DNA of 64,000 nt, from NCBI RefSeq assembly GCF_000381765.1, contig NZ_KB907084.1:34647-98646 (forward strand). The letters are read 5' to 3'. Under the pieces are notes generated by a model that made no database searches, was not told the DNA's origin, and saw nothing but the letters and a program-made list of their open reading frames with translations. Below, in pieces: positions 1 to 8,088 of this stretch. Positions within the stretch are counted from its first letter, which is position 1; each line of letters starts with the position of its first letter. The position numbers and the translations under genes are program-made. Source of the stretch: [Zimmermannella] faecalis ATCC 13722. Its GTDB lineage: Bacteria > Actinomycetota > Actinomycetes > Actinomycetales > Microbacteriaceae.

Positions 1-252
1 GTGCCCGTCGATCACGGCAACCGACTCGCCGTTCGTCGCGAGGAACCGGTCGAGGTAGCTCTGGAGTGCGTCCGCGCGGTCTCCCGTCACCGCGACCTCG
101 GCGCGACTCACGATCTCGCCCATCGCGGTCACGCGCTGCAACTGCAGCTGCTGCGTGCGTGACACCGCGATGCCGTGCCCGATCGAGACGAGAATGACGC
201 ACACGGCGAGGAGCCCGAGCAACAGAGAGGGGATGAGCACCCGGCGTCTCAT
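1..252 (-). CDS. Sensor histidine kinase, N-terminal part (runs off the window)
   Basis: Only the first 84 codons are inside the window. They begin with ATG at 252 and read MRRRVLIPSLLLGLLAV, a positively charged start followed by a hydrophobic membrane helix, then an extracytoplasmic stretch; no stop occurs before the window edge. The start codon overlaps the stop of the upstream response-regulator gene (ATGA), so the two are translationally coupled. That arrangement, after an OmpR-type regulator, is the usual one for the cognate membrane sensor kinase. The catalytic domains lie outside the window, so the kinase call rests on position and the membrane N-terminus. Confidence 0.75.
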   Translation of the reverse strand, partial: MRRRVLIPSLLLGLLAVCVILVSIGHGIAVSRTQQLQLQRVTAMGEIVSRAEVAVTGDRADALQSYLDRFLATNGESVAVIDGH

Positions 253-905
253 GGGCCGGGCTCGAATCGGTACCCGAAGCCGCGAATTGTCGTGATCGTG
301 CCCTCGGGCAGCTTCTGCCGCAGCTGGGCGAGGTGCACGTCGATCGCCCGCGAGGTCGACGGATATTCGGCGCCCCACACGGCCTCGACCAGCTGCGGCC
401 GGCTCAGCGCCTCCCCCGCGCGGCTCACGAGCGTGCTGAGCAGCGAGAACTCCGTCGGCGTGAGCGCAATCGCCGCGCCGTCGCAGGTTGCCCGGCGCGC
501 CGCGAGGTCGAGCCGCACGCGACCGGCCTCGAGCACCCTCGGCTCGTCACGAACCCCGGCCCGGCGCGAAACCGCCTCGATCCGCGCGAGGAGCTCGTGC
601 ATCCGCACCGGCTTGATGAGGTAGTCGTCGGCGCCGAGCCGGAGCGCGACGACCGTCGAGCGCTCGTCGCCGCGCGCCGTGACGACGATGACCGGCAGGT
701 CGCTCCGCTCACGCAGCTGCCCGAGCGCGCTGAGCCCATCCATGTCTTCGAGGCCAAGGTCGAGCAACACGACCTCATGGTTCGTGTGCTCTGCCAGGAG
801 TCCGGCGCCCGTCGCGACGCGAGTGCACGTGTGGCCGGCTCGGGTGAGCACGCTCGTGAGCGCCGCGGCCACCGAGGCATCATCTTCGACGACGAGCACA
901 CGCAT
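249..905 (-). CDS. OmpR/PhoB-family response regulator
   Basis: This 218-residue protein has a complete receiver domain: acidic pair at residues 8-10 (EDD), predicted phospho-acceptor Asp49 in VVLLDLGL, Thr76 and the conserved Lys98 in YLIKP. A C-terminal winged-helix domain follows (about residues 125-215, ending in TIRGFGYRF). It is a DNA-binding transcriptional regulator activated by phosphorylation, most likely by the kinase encoded immediately downstream with a 4-nt overlap. It is divergent from the metabolite symporter gene at 1126, which is a plausible target. The signal and regulon cannot be read from sequence. Confidence 0.93.
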   Translation of the reverse strand: MRVLVVEDDASVAAALTSVLTRAGHTCTRVATGAGLLAEHTNHEVVLLDLGLEDMDGLSALGQLRERSDLPVIVVTARGDERSTVVALRLGADDYLIKPVRMHELLARIEAVSRRAGVRDEPRVLEAGRVRLDLAARRATCDGAAIALTPTEFSLLSTLVSRAGEALSRPQLVEAVWGAEYPSTSRAIDVHLAQLRQKLPEGTITTIRGFGYRFEPGP

Positions 906-939
906 GCCGACATTCTATGCGCCAGCGCGAGCGGCCCGT

Positions 940-972
940 GCGGATGCGGCGGTCGGTACCGGCCGCATCCGC
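940..972. promoter_or_regulatory. Inverted repeat in the divergent regulator/symporter promoter region
   Basis: An 11-bp perfect inverted repeat (GCGGATGCGGC and its complement) with an 11-nt centre lies between the response-regulator start and the symporter gene. It could be a hairpin in the leader of the regulator mRNA or an operator. A short direct repeat GTAAAGG / GTAAGG starts at 994 and 1005, 11 nt apart, which is the spacing typical of OmpR-class binding sites. The assignment is inference. Confidence 0.35.
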
Positions 973-1125
973 GGTTCGACGCGTCACGGCTTCGTAAAGG
1001 CCGTGTAAGGATTCCGCGCGGCCGCGGGCAACGCCGGGATACCTTGACCTGGCGCCAGCGACGTCGATGTGGTCGTTGCCGTGCGCCGCCCGCCCACCCG
1101 CACGATCTCGCACGATTGGAATCGC

Positions 1126-2478
1126 ATGTCGACGACAACTGCCCCCGTTTCGCTGAGACGATCCGTCTCGAACACGCTCAAGGGCTCCACCGGCAACCTC
1201 GTCGAGTGGTACGACGTTTACGTCTACTCGGTGTTCGCCACCTACTTCGAGTCGCAGTTCTTCGACCCCGAAGACCAGAACTCGACGATCTACGTGTGGG
1301 CGATCTTCGCCGTCACGTTCCTCATGCGCCCGCTCGGCTCGTGGTTCTTTGGACGCTTCGCCGACCGGCACGGCCGCAAGCTCGCGCTCACGATCTCGGT
1401 GAGCGTCATGGCGCTGTGCTCGTTCGTCGTCGCCGTGACGCCGACCGCCGAGACAATCGGCATGGGCGCCGCCGTCATTCTCGTGCTCTGCCGACTGCTG
1501 CAGGGCTTCGCGACCGGCGGCGAGTACGGCACGAGCGCGACCTACATGTCGGAGGCCGCGGTGCCCGGCCGCCGTGGGTTCCTGTCGTCGTTCCACTACG
1601 TCACGCTCGTCGGCGGCCACGTGCTCGCGCAGACGACGCTGCTCATCATGGTGCTCACGATGCCGACCGAGGCGATCACCGCCTGGGGCTGGCGCGTCGC
1701 GTTCGGCATCGGTGGCGTTGCCGCGCTCGTCGTGTTCTGGCTGCGCCGCACGATGGACGAGACCCTCGAGACCACGACCGTCAACCAGGTCGAGCGCTCG
1801 GCGGCAAAGTCGCAGGGTTCGATGCGCGAGCTGCTCGTGAACCAGTGGCGCCCGCTGCTGCTCTGCTTCCTCGTCACGATGGGCGGCACGATCGCGTTCT
1901 ACGTCTACTCGGTGACCGGCCCGAGCATCGTGAAGGCGGCGTTCGCGGGCGACGACGTCGTGACCGGCACGGTGATCAACCTCATCGCGCTCACGATCCT
2001 CATGCTCCTGCAGCCGCTCGGTGGCTGGCTCTCCGACATCGTCGGCCGCAAGACGCTCCTCGTGTTCTTCGGCATCGGCGGCGTGCTCTACACCTGGTTC
2101 CTGCTCACCTGGCTGCCGCAGCAGACGAGCGCGGTCGCGTCGTTCGCGATTCTCGTCGGCGGGTTCGTGATCCTCACGGGCTACACCTCGATCAACGCGG
2201 TCGTGAAGGCCGAGCTGTTCCCCTCGCACATCCGTGCCCTCGGCGTCGGCTTCGGCTACGCGCTCGGCAACTCGGTGTTCGGTGGCACGGCGCCGGTGCT
2301 CTACCAGGCGGCGAAGGGCGGCGACCAGGTGCCCGGCTTCATCGTGTACGTCACGATCGTCATCGCGGCGTCGCTCGTCGTCTACGTGTTCTGCCTGCGC
2401 AACCACGGCCGCACGTGGCTCGACCACGAGCAGGAGCTCCACGCCGAGCGCGAACTCGCGGCGAGCAACTCCCGCTAG
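1126..2478 (+). CDS. MHS-family metabolite:H+ symporter (alpha-ketoglutarate permease-like MFS)
   Basis: A 450-residue major facilitator with about twelve hydrophobic segments. The N-terminal GNLVEWYDVYVYSVFATYF is the hallmark of the metabolite:H+ symporter subgroup that includes KgtP and ShiA, and the loop 2-3 motif appears as GRFADRHGRK. Members import dicarboxylates, shikimate or related organic acids with protons across the cytoplasmic membrane; the substrate cannot be fixed from sequence. The ATG at 1126 is chosen because the conserved family region begins soon after it, although an in-frame start exists at 1069. It is divergent from a two-component system that may control it. A palindromic repeat follows the gene. 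Confidence 0.85.
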   Translation: MSTTTAPVSLRRSVSNTLKGSTGNLVEWYDVYVYSVFATYFESQFFDPEDQNSTIYVWAIFAVTFLMRPLGSWFFGRFADRHGRKLALTISVSVMALCSFVVAVTPTAETIGMGAAVILVLCRLLQGFATGGEYGTSATYMSEAAVPGRRGFLSSFHYVTLVGGHVLAQTTLLIMVLTMPTEAITAWGWRVAFGIGGVAALVVFWLRRTMDETLETTTVNQVERSAAKSQGSMRELLVNQWRPLLLCFLVTMGGTIAFYVYSVTGPSIVKAAFAGDDVVTGTVINLIALTILMLLQPLGGWLSDIVGRKTLLVFFGIGGVLYTWFLLTWLPQQTSAVASFAILVGGFVILTGYTSINAVVKAELFPSHIRALGVGFGYALGNSVFGGTAPVLYQAAKGGDQVPGFIVYVTIVIAASLVVYVFCLRNHGRTWLDHEQELHAERELAASNSR

Positions 2479-2505
2479 CCCGCGTATCCGGGCCCTCCCC
2501 CACCC

Positions 2506-2569
2506 CAGTTGAGTGGTCGAATGTTGCTGTTCTGAAGCTTCAGAACAGCAACATTCGACCACTCAACTG
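2506..2569. repeat. Dispersed 64-bp palindrome, copy A (perfect)
   Basis: Two 32-nt arms are exact reverse complements with no loop. The outer part starts CAGTTGAGTGGTCGA and the centre is TGAAGCTTCA. It lies 27 bp after the symporter stop and 41 bp before the next gene, so it could act as a strong transcription terminator, but lacks a clear T-tract. Related copies are at 4278, 36146, 36906 and 63141. Confidence 0.95.
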
Positions 2570-2610
2570 TTGGGTAGGGTGGGCGGAGCAGGCAGACAAG
2601 GGGGTCTGAG

Positions 2611-4284
2611 ATGGATGCGCGCACGCACGACACGAATCGGGCCGACGCGATCGTTGTCGGGGCGGGACTCGCCGGACTCGTCGCCGCGAGCGAGCTGCTC
2701 GACGCGGGCCGACGCGTCATCATCGTCGAACAGGAGCCTGAGGCCTCGTTCGGCGGACAAGCCTGGTGGTCGTTCGGCGGCCTCTTTCTCGTCGACTCCC
2801 CCGAGCAGCGTCGCCTCGGAGTGCGCGACAGCCTCGACCTCGCACGGCAGGACTGGTTCGGGTCTGCCGGCTTCGACCGCGACGAGGATGCGTGGCCCAG
2901 GCGGTGGGCCGAGGCCTACCTCGAGTTCGCGGCCGGTGAGAAGCGCCACTGGCTGCGCGGCAAGGGCGTGAAGTTCTTCCCCGTCGTCGGCTGGGCCGAG
3001 CGCGGTGGTGACCGCGCGACGAGCCACGGCAACTCGGTGCCCCGGTTTCACATCACGTGGGGCACCGGCCCCGGCGTGCTCGAACCCTTCGTTCGGCGCG
3101 TCCGCGAGGGCGTCGCCGAGGGTCGGGCGCGACTCGCGTTCCGCCACCGGGTCGACCGCCTCGAGGTCGAGGGCGGCACCGTCGTCGGGGTGAGCGGCGC
3201 GACGCTCGCCCCAGATTCGGCCGCAAGGGGCGAACCCTCAAACCGCAACGTGACGGACGACTTCGAGTTTCGCGCCGACGCCGTGCTCGTCGCCTCGGGC
3301 GGCATCGGCGGCAACCACGACCTCGTGCGCGAACAGTGGCCGATCCGCCTCGGCACGCCGCCCGATCACCTGTTGTCGGGCGTGCCCGCGCACGTCGACG
3401 GCCGCATGCTCGGCATCGCCCGCGACGCCGGCGGCCGCCTCATCAACGGCGACCGCATGTGGCACTACGTCGAGGGCATCAAGAACCACAGCCCCGTGTG
3501 GGCGAGCCACGGCATCCGCATCCTGCCCGGCCCGTCGTCGCTCTGGCTCGACGCCCGCGGGCACAGGCTCCCGACGCCGCTCTTCCCCGGCTTCGACACC
3601 CTCGCCACGCTCGAGCACCTCGTCGCGACGGGGCACGACCACAGCTGGTTCGTGTTGAATCAGCGCATCCTCGAGAAAGAATTCGCGCTGTCGGGCAGCG
3701 AGCAGAATCCCGACCTCACGGGCCGCGACCTGAAGCTGCTCGCGAGCAGCCGGCTCGGCAAGGGCGCTCCTGGGCCGGTCGAGGCGTTCAAGGAGCGCGG
3801 CGCAGACTTTCTCGTCGCGAACACGCTGCCGGAGCTGCTCGCGAAGATGCGCCAGCGCTCGCCCGACCTGCTCGACGTCGACCGCGTTCGGCACGAGGTC
3901 GAGGCCCGCGATCGAGAGCTCGAGAACCCCTTTGGCAAGGATGCGCAGCTCGCGGCGATTCGGCAGGCACGGCGGTATCGGGGCGATCGACTCATTCGGG
4001 TCGCGCCACTCGGCCCGCTCACCGACCCGAAGGCGGGCCCGCTGATCGCCGTGCAGTTACACATCCTGACGCGCAAGTCGCTCGGCGGGCTCGAGACCGA
4101 TTTGCGCGGCCGAGTGCTTGGCGACGCGGGCGAGCCGGTGCCGGGGCTGTACGCCGCGGGTGAGGCGAGCGGGTTCGGCGGCGGCGGGATGCACGGCTAT
4201 CGATCGCTCGAGGGCACTTTCCTCGGTGGCTGCCTCTTTTCGGGCCGCACCGCGGGTCGAGCCATCGCCGCCGCCCTCAGTTGA
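2611..4284 (+). CDS. FAD-binding dehydrogenase, KsdD-like flavoprotein
   Basis: A 557-residue flavoprotein of the family annotated as FAD-binding dehydrogenase, related to 3-ketosteroid dehydrogenases and fumarate reductase flavoproteins. It has an N-terminal Rossmann motif GAGLAG (residues 17-22) followed by an acidic strand end (IIVEQE), and the C-terminal FAD-binding signature GLYAAGEASGFGGGGMHGYRS near residue 515. An RBS (AAGGGGG) lies 6-12 nt before the ATG. The electron acceptor and substrate are not evident, and steroid dehydrogenation is not claimed. Palindrome copies A and B flank the gene exactly, and its TGA stop is supplied by the CAGTTGAG start of copy B. There are no operon partners on either side. 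Confidence 0.85.
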   Translation: MDARTHDTNRADAIVVGAGLAGLVAASELLDAGRRVIIVEQEPEASFGGQAWWSFGGLFLVDSPEQRRLGVRDSLDLARQDWFGSAGFDRDEDAWPRRWAEAYLEFAAGEKRHWLRGKGVKFFPVVGWAERGGDRATSHGNSVPRFHITWGTGPGVLEPFVRRVREGVAEGRARLAFRHRVDRLEVEGGTVVGVSGATLAPDSAARGEPSNRNVTDDFEFRADAVLVASGGIGGNHDLVREQWPIRLGTPPDHLLSGVPAHVDGRMLGIARDAGGRLINGDRMWHYVEGIKNHSPVWASHGIRILPGPSSLWLDARGHRLPTPLFPGFDTLATLEHLVATGHDHSWFVLNQRILEKEFALSGSEQNPDLTGRDLKLLASSRLGKGAPGPVEAFKERGADFLVANTLPELLAKMRQRSPDLLDVDRVRHEVEARDRELENPFGKDAQLAAIRQARRYRGDRLIRVAPLGPLTDPKAGPLIAVQLHILTRKSLGGLETDLRGRVLGDAGEPVPGLYAAGEASGFGGGGMHGYRSLEGTFLGGCLFSGRTAGRAIAAALS

Positions 4285-4353
4285 GTGGTCGATTGTTGCA
4301 TCCACCGGTTGACACCGCCAGCTTCAAAACAGCAAAAATCGACCACTCAACTG
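4278..4353. repeat. Dispersed palindrome, copy B, carrying a 27-nt IS30 end
   Basis: The outer arms match the family (CAGTTGAGTGGTCGAT left, intact right arm ending ACTCAACTG). The inner 14 nt of the left arm are replaced by 27 nt (4294-4320) that are the exact reverse complement of the IS30-family end at 63174-63200. It lies between convergent genes and supplies the stop codon of the flavoprotein gene. Confidence 0.9.
4294..4320 (-). mobile_element. Solo IS30-family terminal sequence (IS scar)
   Basis: The 27 nt TGTTGCATCCACCGGTTGAC...GCCA are identical in reverse complement to the outer end of the IS30-family element at 63174. The junction with the palindrome centre (AGCTTCAAAAC) is at the same place as in the intact insertion. 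The rest of the element and part of the left arm are gone, as expected for a deletion after insertion. Confidence 0.85.
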
Positions 4354-4366
4354 GGATGGGGAAGGG

Positions 4367-4723
4367 CTATTGCGGGGCGAGGCGGGCCGCGATAAGGCGG
4401 CGGCAGAGGTCTTCCGGGATTTCCCGGTCGTAGGGCAACTTGAGGAAGCCCGCGCCCGAGTCATAGCCCGCCGCGGTCACCTCATCGCGCATCGGCGTGA
4501 AGAAGTCCGGCGTGAAGCGCAGCGAGCAGTGCTTGCCGAACGCCTGCAGCATCCACATGTTCTCGCCATCGCGGATGTACGCGGGCGTGTTCCAGCGCAG
4601 CTCCTCGGCCACCTCGGGCGCGAAGCTCAGGCTGATTCGCCGCAGCTCCTCGAGGTGCGCCCGCTGGTGCGATTCGAGGCGCGCGAAGAAGTCGTCGGGG
4701 TCGGTGCGTTTCGGTGCCGGCAT
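4367..4723 (-). CDS. DUF1801 (YdhG/YjhX-like) domain protein
   Basis: A small single-domain protein of 118 residues with the DUF1801 pattern: an N-terminal helix region, then EELRWNTPAYIRDGENMWMLQAFGKHCSLRF and a C-terminal KLPYDREIPEDLCRRLI. The fold family is widespread in bacteria; its biochemical role is unknown, though it resembles iron-chaperone frataxin-like folds. It is convergent with the flavoprotein gene and divergent from the VOC enzyme gene, so it is likely monocistronic. Confidence 0.8.
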   Translation of the reverse strand: MPAPKRTDPDDFFARLESHQRAHLEELRRISLSFAPEVAEELRWNTPAYIRDGENMWMLQAFGKHCSLRFTPDFFTPMRDEVTAAGYDSGAGFLKLPYDREIPEDLCRRLIAARLAPQ

Positions 4724-4777
4724 GGGGCGATCCTACGCCGCGCGGCGCCGTCTCCGGATGCCACCCACGCGACCCCA

Positions 4778-4813
4778 TTGACAATTTTAGTTGTAGCTGC
4801 AACTATTACTGCA
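4778..4813 (+). promoter_or_regulatory. Leaderless promoter with MarR-like operator for the VOC enzyme
   Basis: A consensus -35 TTGACA (4778-4783) is followed 17 nt later by AACTAT (4801-4806), which would start transcription at or next to the A of the ATG at 4813; no ribosome-binding site is present. A near-perfect inverted repeat TAGTTGTAGCTGCAACTA (4788-4805) fills the spacer and -10. That is the form of MarR-family operators, so a repressor would block polymerase directly. No MarR gene is in the window. Confidence 0.65.
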
Positions 4814-5703
4814 TGGCCACCCTGCAGCACGCCTCCACCACCCCCTCCGGCAAGCTCGCCGCCGACACCACGATGGGCGCCGTCACGCTCCGCGTCGCCG
4901 ACCTCGACGCAATGATTCGCTTCTACACCGACGGCGTCACCCTCGAACTGCTCACCCAAGAGGGCGGCGTCGCCACCCTCGGCCGCGCCGGCCGCCCGCT
5001 CGTGATTCTCGAGCACACGCCCGCGCTGAAGCACGCGAGCCCGGGAGAAGCCGGACTCTTCCACACCGCGATCCTGTTCGACACCGAGGCCGAGCTCGCC
5101 GCATCCGTCTACTCGACCGCGCAGCGCTTCCCCGGCCTGTTCACCGGCAGCGCCGACCACCTCGTGAGCAAGGCGTTCTACTTCAACGACCCCGAGGGCA
5201 ACGGCGTCGAGCTGTACTGGGACCGCGACCGCAGCGCCTGGTCATGGACCCACGGCGAGGTCGAGATGGACACCCTGTTCCTCGACCCCAACGCCTACCT
5301 GCGCGAGCACCTGACCGAAGAGACGCTCGCCACCCCGACCCGCGGCGCCGCGACCGTCGGCCACATCCACCTCAGCGTCGGCGACCTCGCAAGCGCCCAG
5401 GAGTTCTACGTCAACCAGCTCGGCTTCGAGGCGACGAACCACTTCCGCGGCGCGGCGCTCTTCGTGAGCGCGGGCGGCTACCACCACCACATGGCCATGA
5501 ACATCTGGAATAGCCGCGGCGCCGGCCGTCGCCAGCAGACCCTCGGCCTCGGCGAGGTCGACATTCGCGTTCCGGCGGCCGACGACCTCGGCGAGCTCGG
5601 CGAGCGGATGCGCCACTTCAGCGTCAAGGCGGCCGACGACGGTCAGGTGCTCACGTTCGAGGACCCGTGGGCGAACACGGTGCGGGTGAGCGTCGCGGCG
5701 TAA
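4813..5703 (+). CDS. VOC-family extradiol dioxygenase-like protein (CatE type)
   Basis: A 296-residue two-module vicinal-oxygen-chelate protein resembling CatE catechol 2,3-dioxygenases. Both modules carry the beta-alpha-beta-beta-beta pattern (TLRVADLDAMIRFYTDGV; IHLSVGDLASAQEFYVNQLGF). Candidate metal ligands in the second module are His184 in VGHIHL, a His in YHHHMAM (residues 224-226) and Glu283 in LTFEDPWAN. CatE-type enzymes open catechol or quinol rings with Fe(II) and O2 and are usually induced by quinones through MarR-type repressors, which fits the operator over its promoter. The ATG at 4813 is at the predicted transcription start. It is convergent with the gene at 5711 with only 7 bp between. 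Confidence 0.82.
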   Translation: MATLQHASTTPSGKLAADTTMGAVTLRVADLDAMIRFYTDGVTLELLTQEGGVATLGRAGRPLVILEHTPALKHASPGEAGLFHTAILFDTEAELAASVYSTAQRFPGLFTGSADHLVSKAFYFNDPEGNGVELYWDRDRSAWSWTHGEVEMDTLFLDPNAYLREHLTEETLATPTRGAATVGHIHLSVGDLASAQEFYVNQLGFEATNHFRGAALFVSAGGYHHHMAMNIWNSRGAGRRQQTLGLGEVDIRVPAADDLGELGERMRHFSVKAADDGQVLTFEDPWANTVRVSVAA

Positions 5704-5710
5704 CCGTGGC

Positions 5711-7387
5711 TTAGCGGCGGCGCACGAGCACGATCCCGTCGTCGAGGGTCGCGGGCTCCCCCGTCGGGCCCACCGACTCGCGCGATCGCGACTCGACGAT
5801 GATCGGCTCCCACTCCGCCTCGTCGAGCCCGAGCTCGGCGAGTTCCTCCTCGGGCGTGAGGAAGCGGTGCGCCGTTGGTCCGGCGGCCTCGGCGCCGTCG
5901 CCCGCGTGCTGCGCGTGCCCCGACCACGGCGGCGGGGCCGCGTGGGTCGTCACGAGCAGGTGTCCACCGCGCGCCACCCGCTCGGCCGCGAGGCGCAGAA
6001 TGTCACCCCGCGCGAGCGCGACCGGCGAGTGCAGGAAGCTCGCCGTGACGAGCGAGTAGGCCTCGTCCGGTAGCGCCTCGTCAGGCAGCACCTCCCCACG
6101 CAGCACCTCGCCGAGATCGCCCGATACAAACGTCGCCCCGTCGAGTTCGCGCGCCTTGGCTTCCGCCCGCGCCCGCTCGACCGCGGTGGCCGAAATGTCG
6201 ACACCGACGGCCCGCCAGCCCCGCTCTGCGAGCCAGAGCACGTCGCCGCCCTCACCGCAGCCCAGGTCGAGGGCGGTGCCGGGCGCCAGGCCAGCCGCGA
6301 CGTCGGCGAGCACGGCGTTGACGCGCCCCGACCACATGCGACCGCTCGTCGCGTACCGGTGCTCCCAGTAATCGGCCGGCGCCACCTCGGGCCACTCCTC
6401 GCCTCGCAGCGCGGCCGCAGTGTCATCCTCGACGAGTTGCCAGTTCGCGATCGCGCCAGCCATCGAACCGGCGCCGAGCGAGAGCGGTACGTTGCCGTGC
6501 GGCGCGACGACGTTGCCCGCGGCAAACACGCGGGGGTGGCTCGTGACGCCGCCCATCCCCGTCTTGATGACCGACCCCGCGGGCGTCGTTTCGCGCTCGA
6601 GCCGCAGGTCGGCGAGCATCCCGTCGTGCGGCCGCAGCGTGCCGCCCGTGAAGATCGCGTCGACCGCGATCTCCCGCCCGTCGCGCAGCCGAACTGCCAC
6701 GCCCAACTCCCCCGGCGGCTCAAGCTCGCCCGTGCCACCTGCCTCGGCCAGCTCGCGCACGGCCTCGGTCTCAACCGAGACGCCCCGCACCCGAAGCCGC
6801 TCGGCGACGTCATCGGGCAGCGGCGTTGGCGGCACGAGCTCGCGCCCCTCGGCGTCGATCGCGCCGCCCGCAAACACGGTCACCCGCTCGCTCCACTGCC
6901 GCACGAGCTGCGCCTGGTGGAGCGACTGCGGGCCCGTCACGAACACGCCGAGCCGACCGTCGCGCACCTCCCAGCCGTGGCAGTACGGGCAGTGGAGCAC
7001 GCGCGCGCCCCAGCGCTCCGCGAGCCCCGGCACCGGCGGCAGCTCATCGGTCACGCCGCTCGCGAGCACGAGGGTGCGGCCCACGAGCTCGCGCCCGTCG
7101 TCGACTACAACGGCGAGGCGATGCACTTCGTCACGCACGCGCTCGACGCGCGCCTCGAGAAACTCGACACCGTACTCCTCAGCCTCGGCGCGCCCACGGG
7201 CACGCAGTTGCTCGGGCGTCGCCCCCTCGAACCCGACGACGCCGTGCATGTGCTCGGCGAAGCGGTTGCGTGGCGCCCCGGCGTCGACCACGAGCGTGCG
7301 TCGCCGTGCCCGCCCGAGCATGAGTGCGGCCGCGAGGCCCGCCGGCCCCGCGCCGATGATGATGGTGTCCCAGGTGTCGTGCTGCAT
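5711..7387 (-). CDS. Fusion: thioredoxin-reductase-like flavoprotein + SAM methyltransferase
   Basis: Residues 1-300 form a pyridine-nucleotide flavoprotein of the thioredoxin reductase type: FAD motif GAGPAG (12-17), redox-active CPYC at 133-136 in CPYCHGWE, and a C-terminal FAD motif ([10 protein letters not shown]). Residues about 339-558 are a class I methyltransferase with DYWEHRY then [10 protein letters not shown] (about 374-383). The fusion suggests coupled reduction and methylation of a small molecule, perhaps a thiol, metalloid or chalcogen compound, but the substrate is unknown. ATG 7387 is chosen because the FAD motif begins 11 residues later. It is divergent from an XRE-cupin regulator that probably controls it. 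Confidence 0.88.
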   Translation of the reverse strand: MQHDTWDTIIIGAGPAGLAAALMLGRARRRTLVVDAGAPRNRFAEHMHGVVGFEGATPEQLRARGRAEAEEYGVEFLEARVERVRDEVHRLAVVVDDGRELVGRTLVLASGVTDELPPVPGLAERWGARVLHCPYCHGWEVRDGRLGVFVTGPQSLHQAQLVRQWSERVTVFAGGAIDAEGRELVPPTPLPDDVAERLRVRGVSVETEAVRELAEAGGTGELEPPGELGVAVRLRDGREIAVDAIFTGGTLRPHDGMLADLRLERETTPAGSVIKTGMGGVTSHPRVFAAGNVVAPHGNVPLSLGAGSMAGAIANWQLVEDDTAAALRGEEWPEVAPADYWEHRYATSGRMWSGRVNAVLADVAAGLAPGTALDLGCGEGGDVLWLAERGWRAVGVDISATAVERARAEAKARELDGATFVSGDLGEVLRGEVLPDEALPDEAYSLVTASFLHSPVALARGDILRLAAERVARGGHLLVTTHAAPPPWSGHAQHAGDGAEAAGPTAHRFLTPEEELAELGLDEAEWEPIIVESRSRESVGPTGEPATLDDGIVLVRRR

Positions 7388-7493
7388 GCCTCGAGCCTGC
7401 CGCACGCCTTGATACTCTGGCAAACGTTCTTGCGGAATTGGCAAGCAGTACCCTCGCCGCTCCGCGCCTCGACTCCAAGAAGGGCAAAGACGG

Positions 7494-8048
7494 ATGCACG
7501 AAGAGATCTCCCGCGTCGGCGCACGGCTGCGCGCGGCCCGGCAGTCGCGCGGGCTCACCCTCGCCGAACTCGCCGAGGCCGCCGACATGTCGCCGAGCAC
7601 GCTCTCGCGGCTCGAGTCGGGCAAGCGCCAGGCGAGCCTCGAGTTGCTCGTGCCGCTCACCCGCCGACTTGGCGTGCGTATCGACGACCTCGTGCAGCCC
7701 GAGCCCGCCGACCCGCGCGTTCGGAGACCGTCGCGCCGCCTCGGCGAGCTCGTCATGACGCCGCTCGCGCCCGAGGGCTCGGCGCTCCAGGCGTACCGCA
7801 TCGTGTATCCGCCGAGCGCCGAGAAGCCCGTACCGAAGACGCACGACGGCTACGAGTGGCTCTACGTGCTCACGGGCCGGCTCGCGCTCACCCTCGACGA
7901 CCACACGCACGAGCTCGCCCGCGGCGAGGCGGCCGAGTTCGACACACGCACACCCCATTCAATGGCCGCGGCCGGAAACCGGCCCGCGACCGTGCTCAGC
8001 ATCTTCAACGCCTCGGGAGAACGGATGCACACCCACACGCCGCAGTAA
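7494..8048 (+). CDS. XRE-family regulator with C-terminal cupin domain
   Basis: A 184-residue regulator with an N-terminal helix-turn-helix (about residues 8-62, [30 protein letters not shown]) and a C-terminal cupin sensor domain (about 85-180, with [20 protein letters not shown]). Proteins of this layout bind DNA and sense a small ligand in the cupin barrel. It sits divergently 106 bp from the flavoprotein-methyltransferase fusion, the obvious candidate target. The intergenic region holds an inverted repeat CTTGC-N7-GCAAG near 7429-7445, a possible operator. The start is supported by an AAGGGC Shine-Dalgarno sequence. Confidence 0.9.
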   Translation: MHEEISRVGARLRAARQSRGLTLAELAEAADMSPSTLSRLESGKRQASLELLVPLTRRLGVRIDDLVQPEPADPRVRRPSRRLGELVMTPLAPEGSALQAYRIVYPPSAEKPVPKTHDGYEWLYVLTGRLALTLDDHTHELARGEAAEFDTRTPHSMAAAGNRPATVLSIFNASGERMHTHTPQ

Positions 8049-8088
8049 GGTCGCGCGACCTACACTGCGCCGACCTAAACCGCGCTTC

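Noticed and set aside
333..2609. Long open frames antisense to or out of frame with the regulator and symporter genes
   Set aside because: They are Arg/Pro/Ala-rich shadows typical of high-GC DNA, with no recognisable domains, and overlap well-supported genes. Similar shadows over hrpA, the ABC genes and the repeat cluster were rejected for the same reason.
2611..4284. Naming the flavoprotein a 3-ketosteroid delta1-dehydrogenase
   Set aside because: It shares the FAD-binding pattern, but no steroid genes are nearby and the substrate residues cannot be judged by eye.
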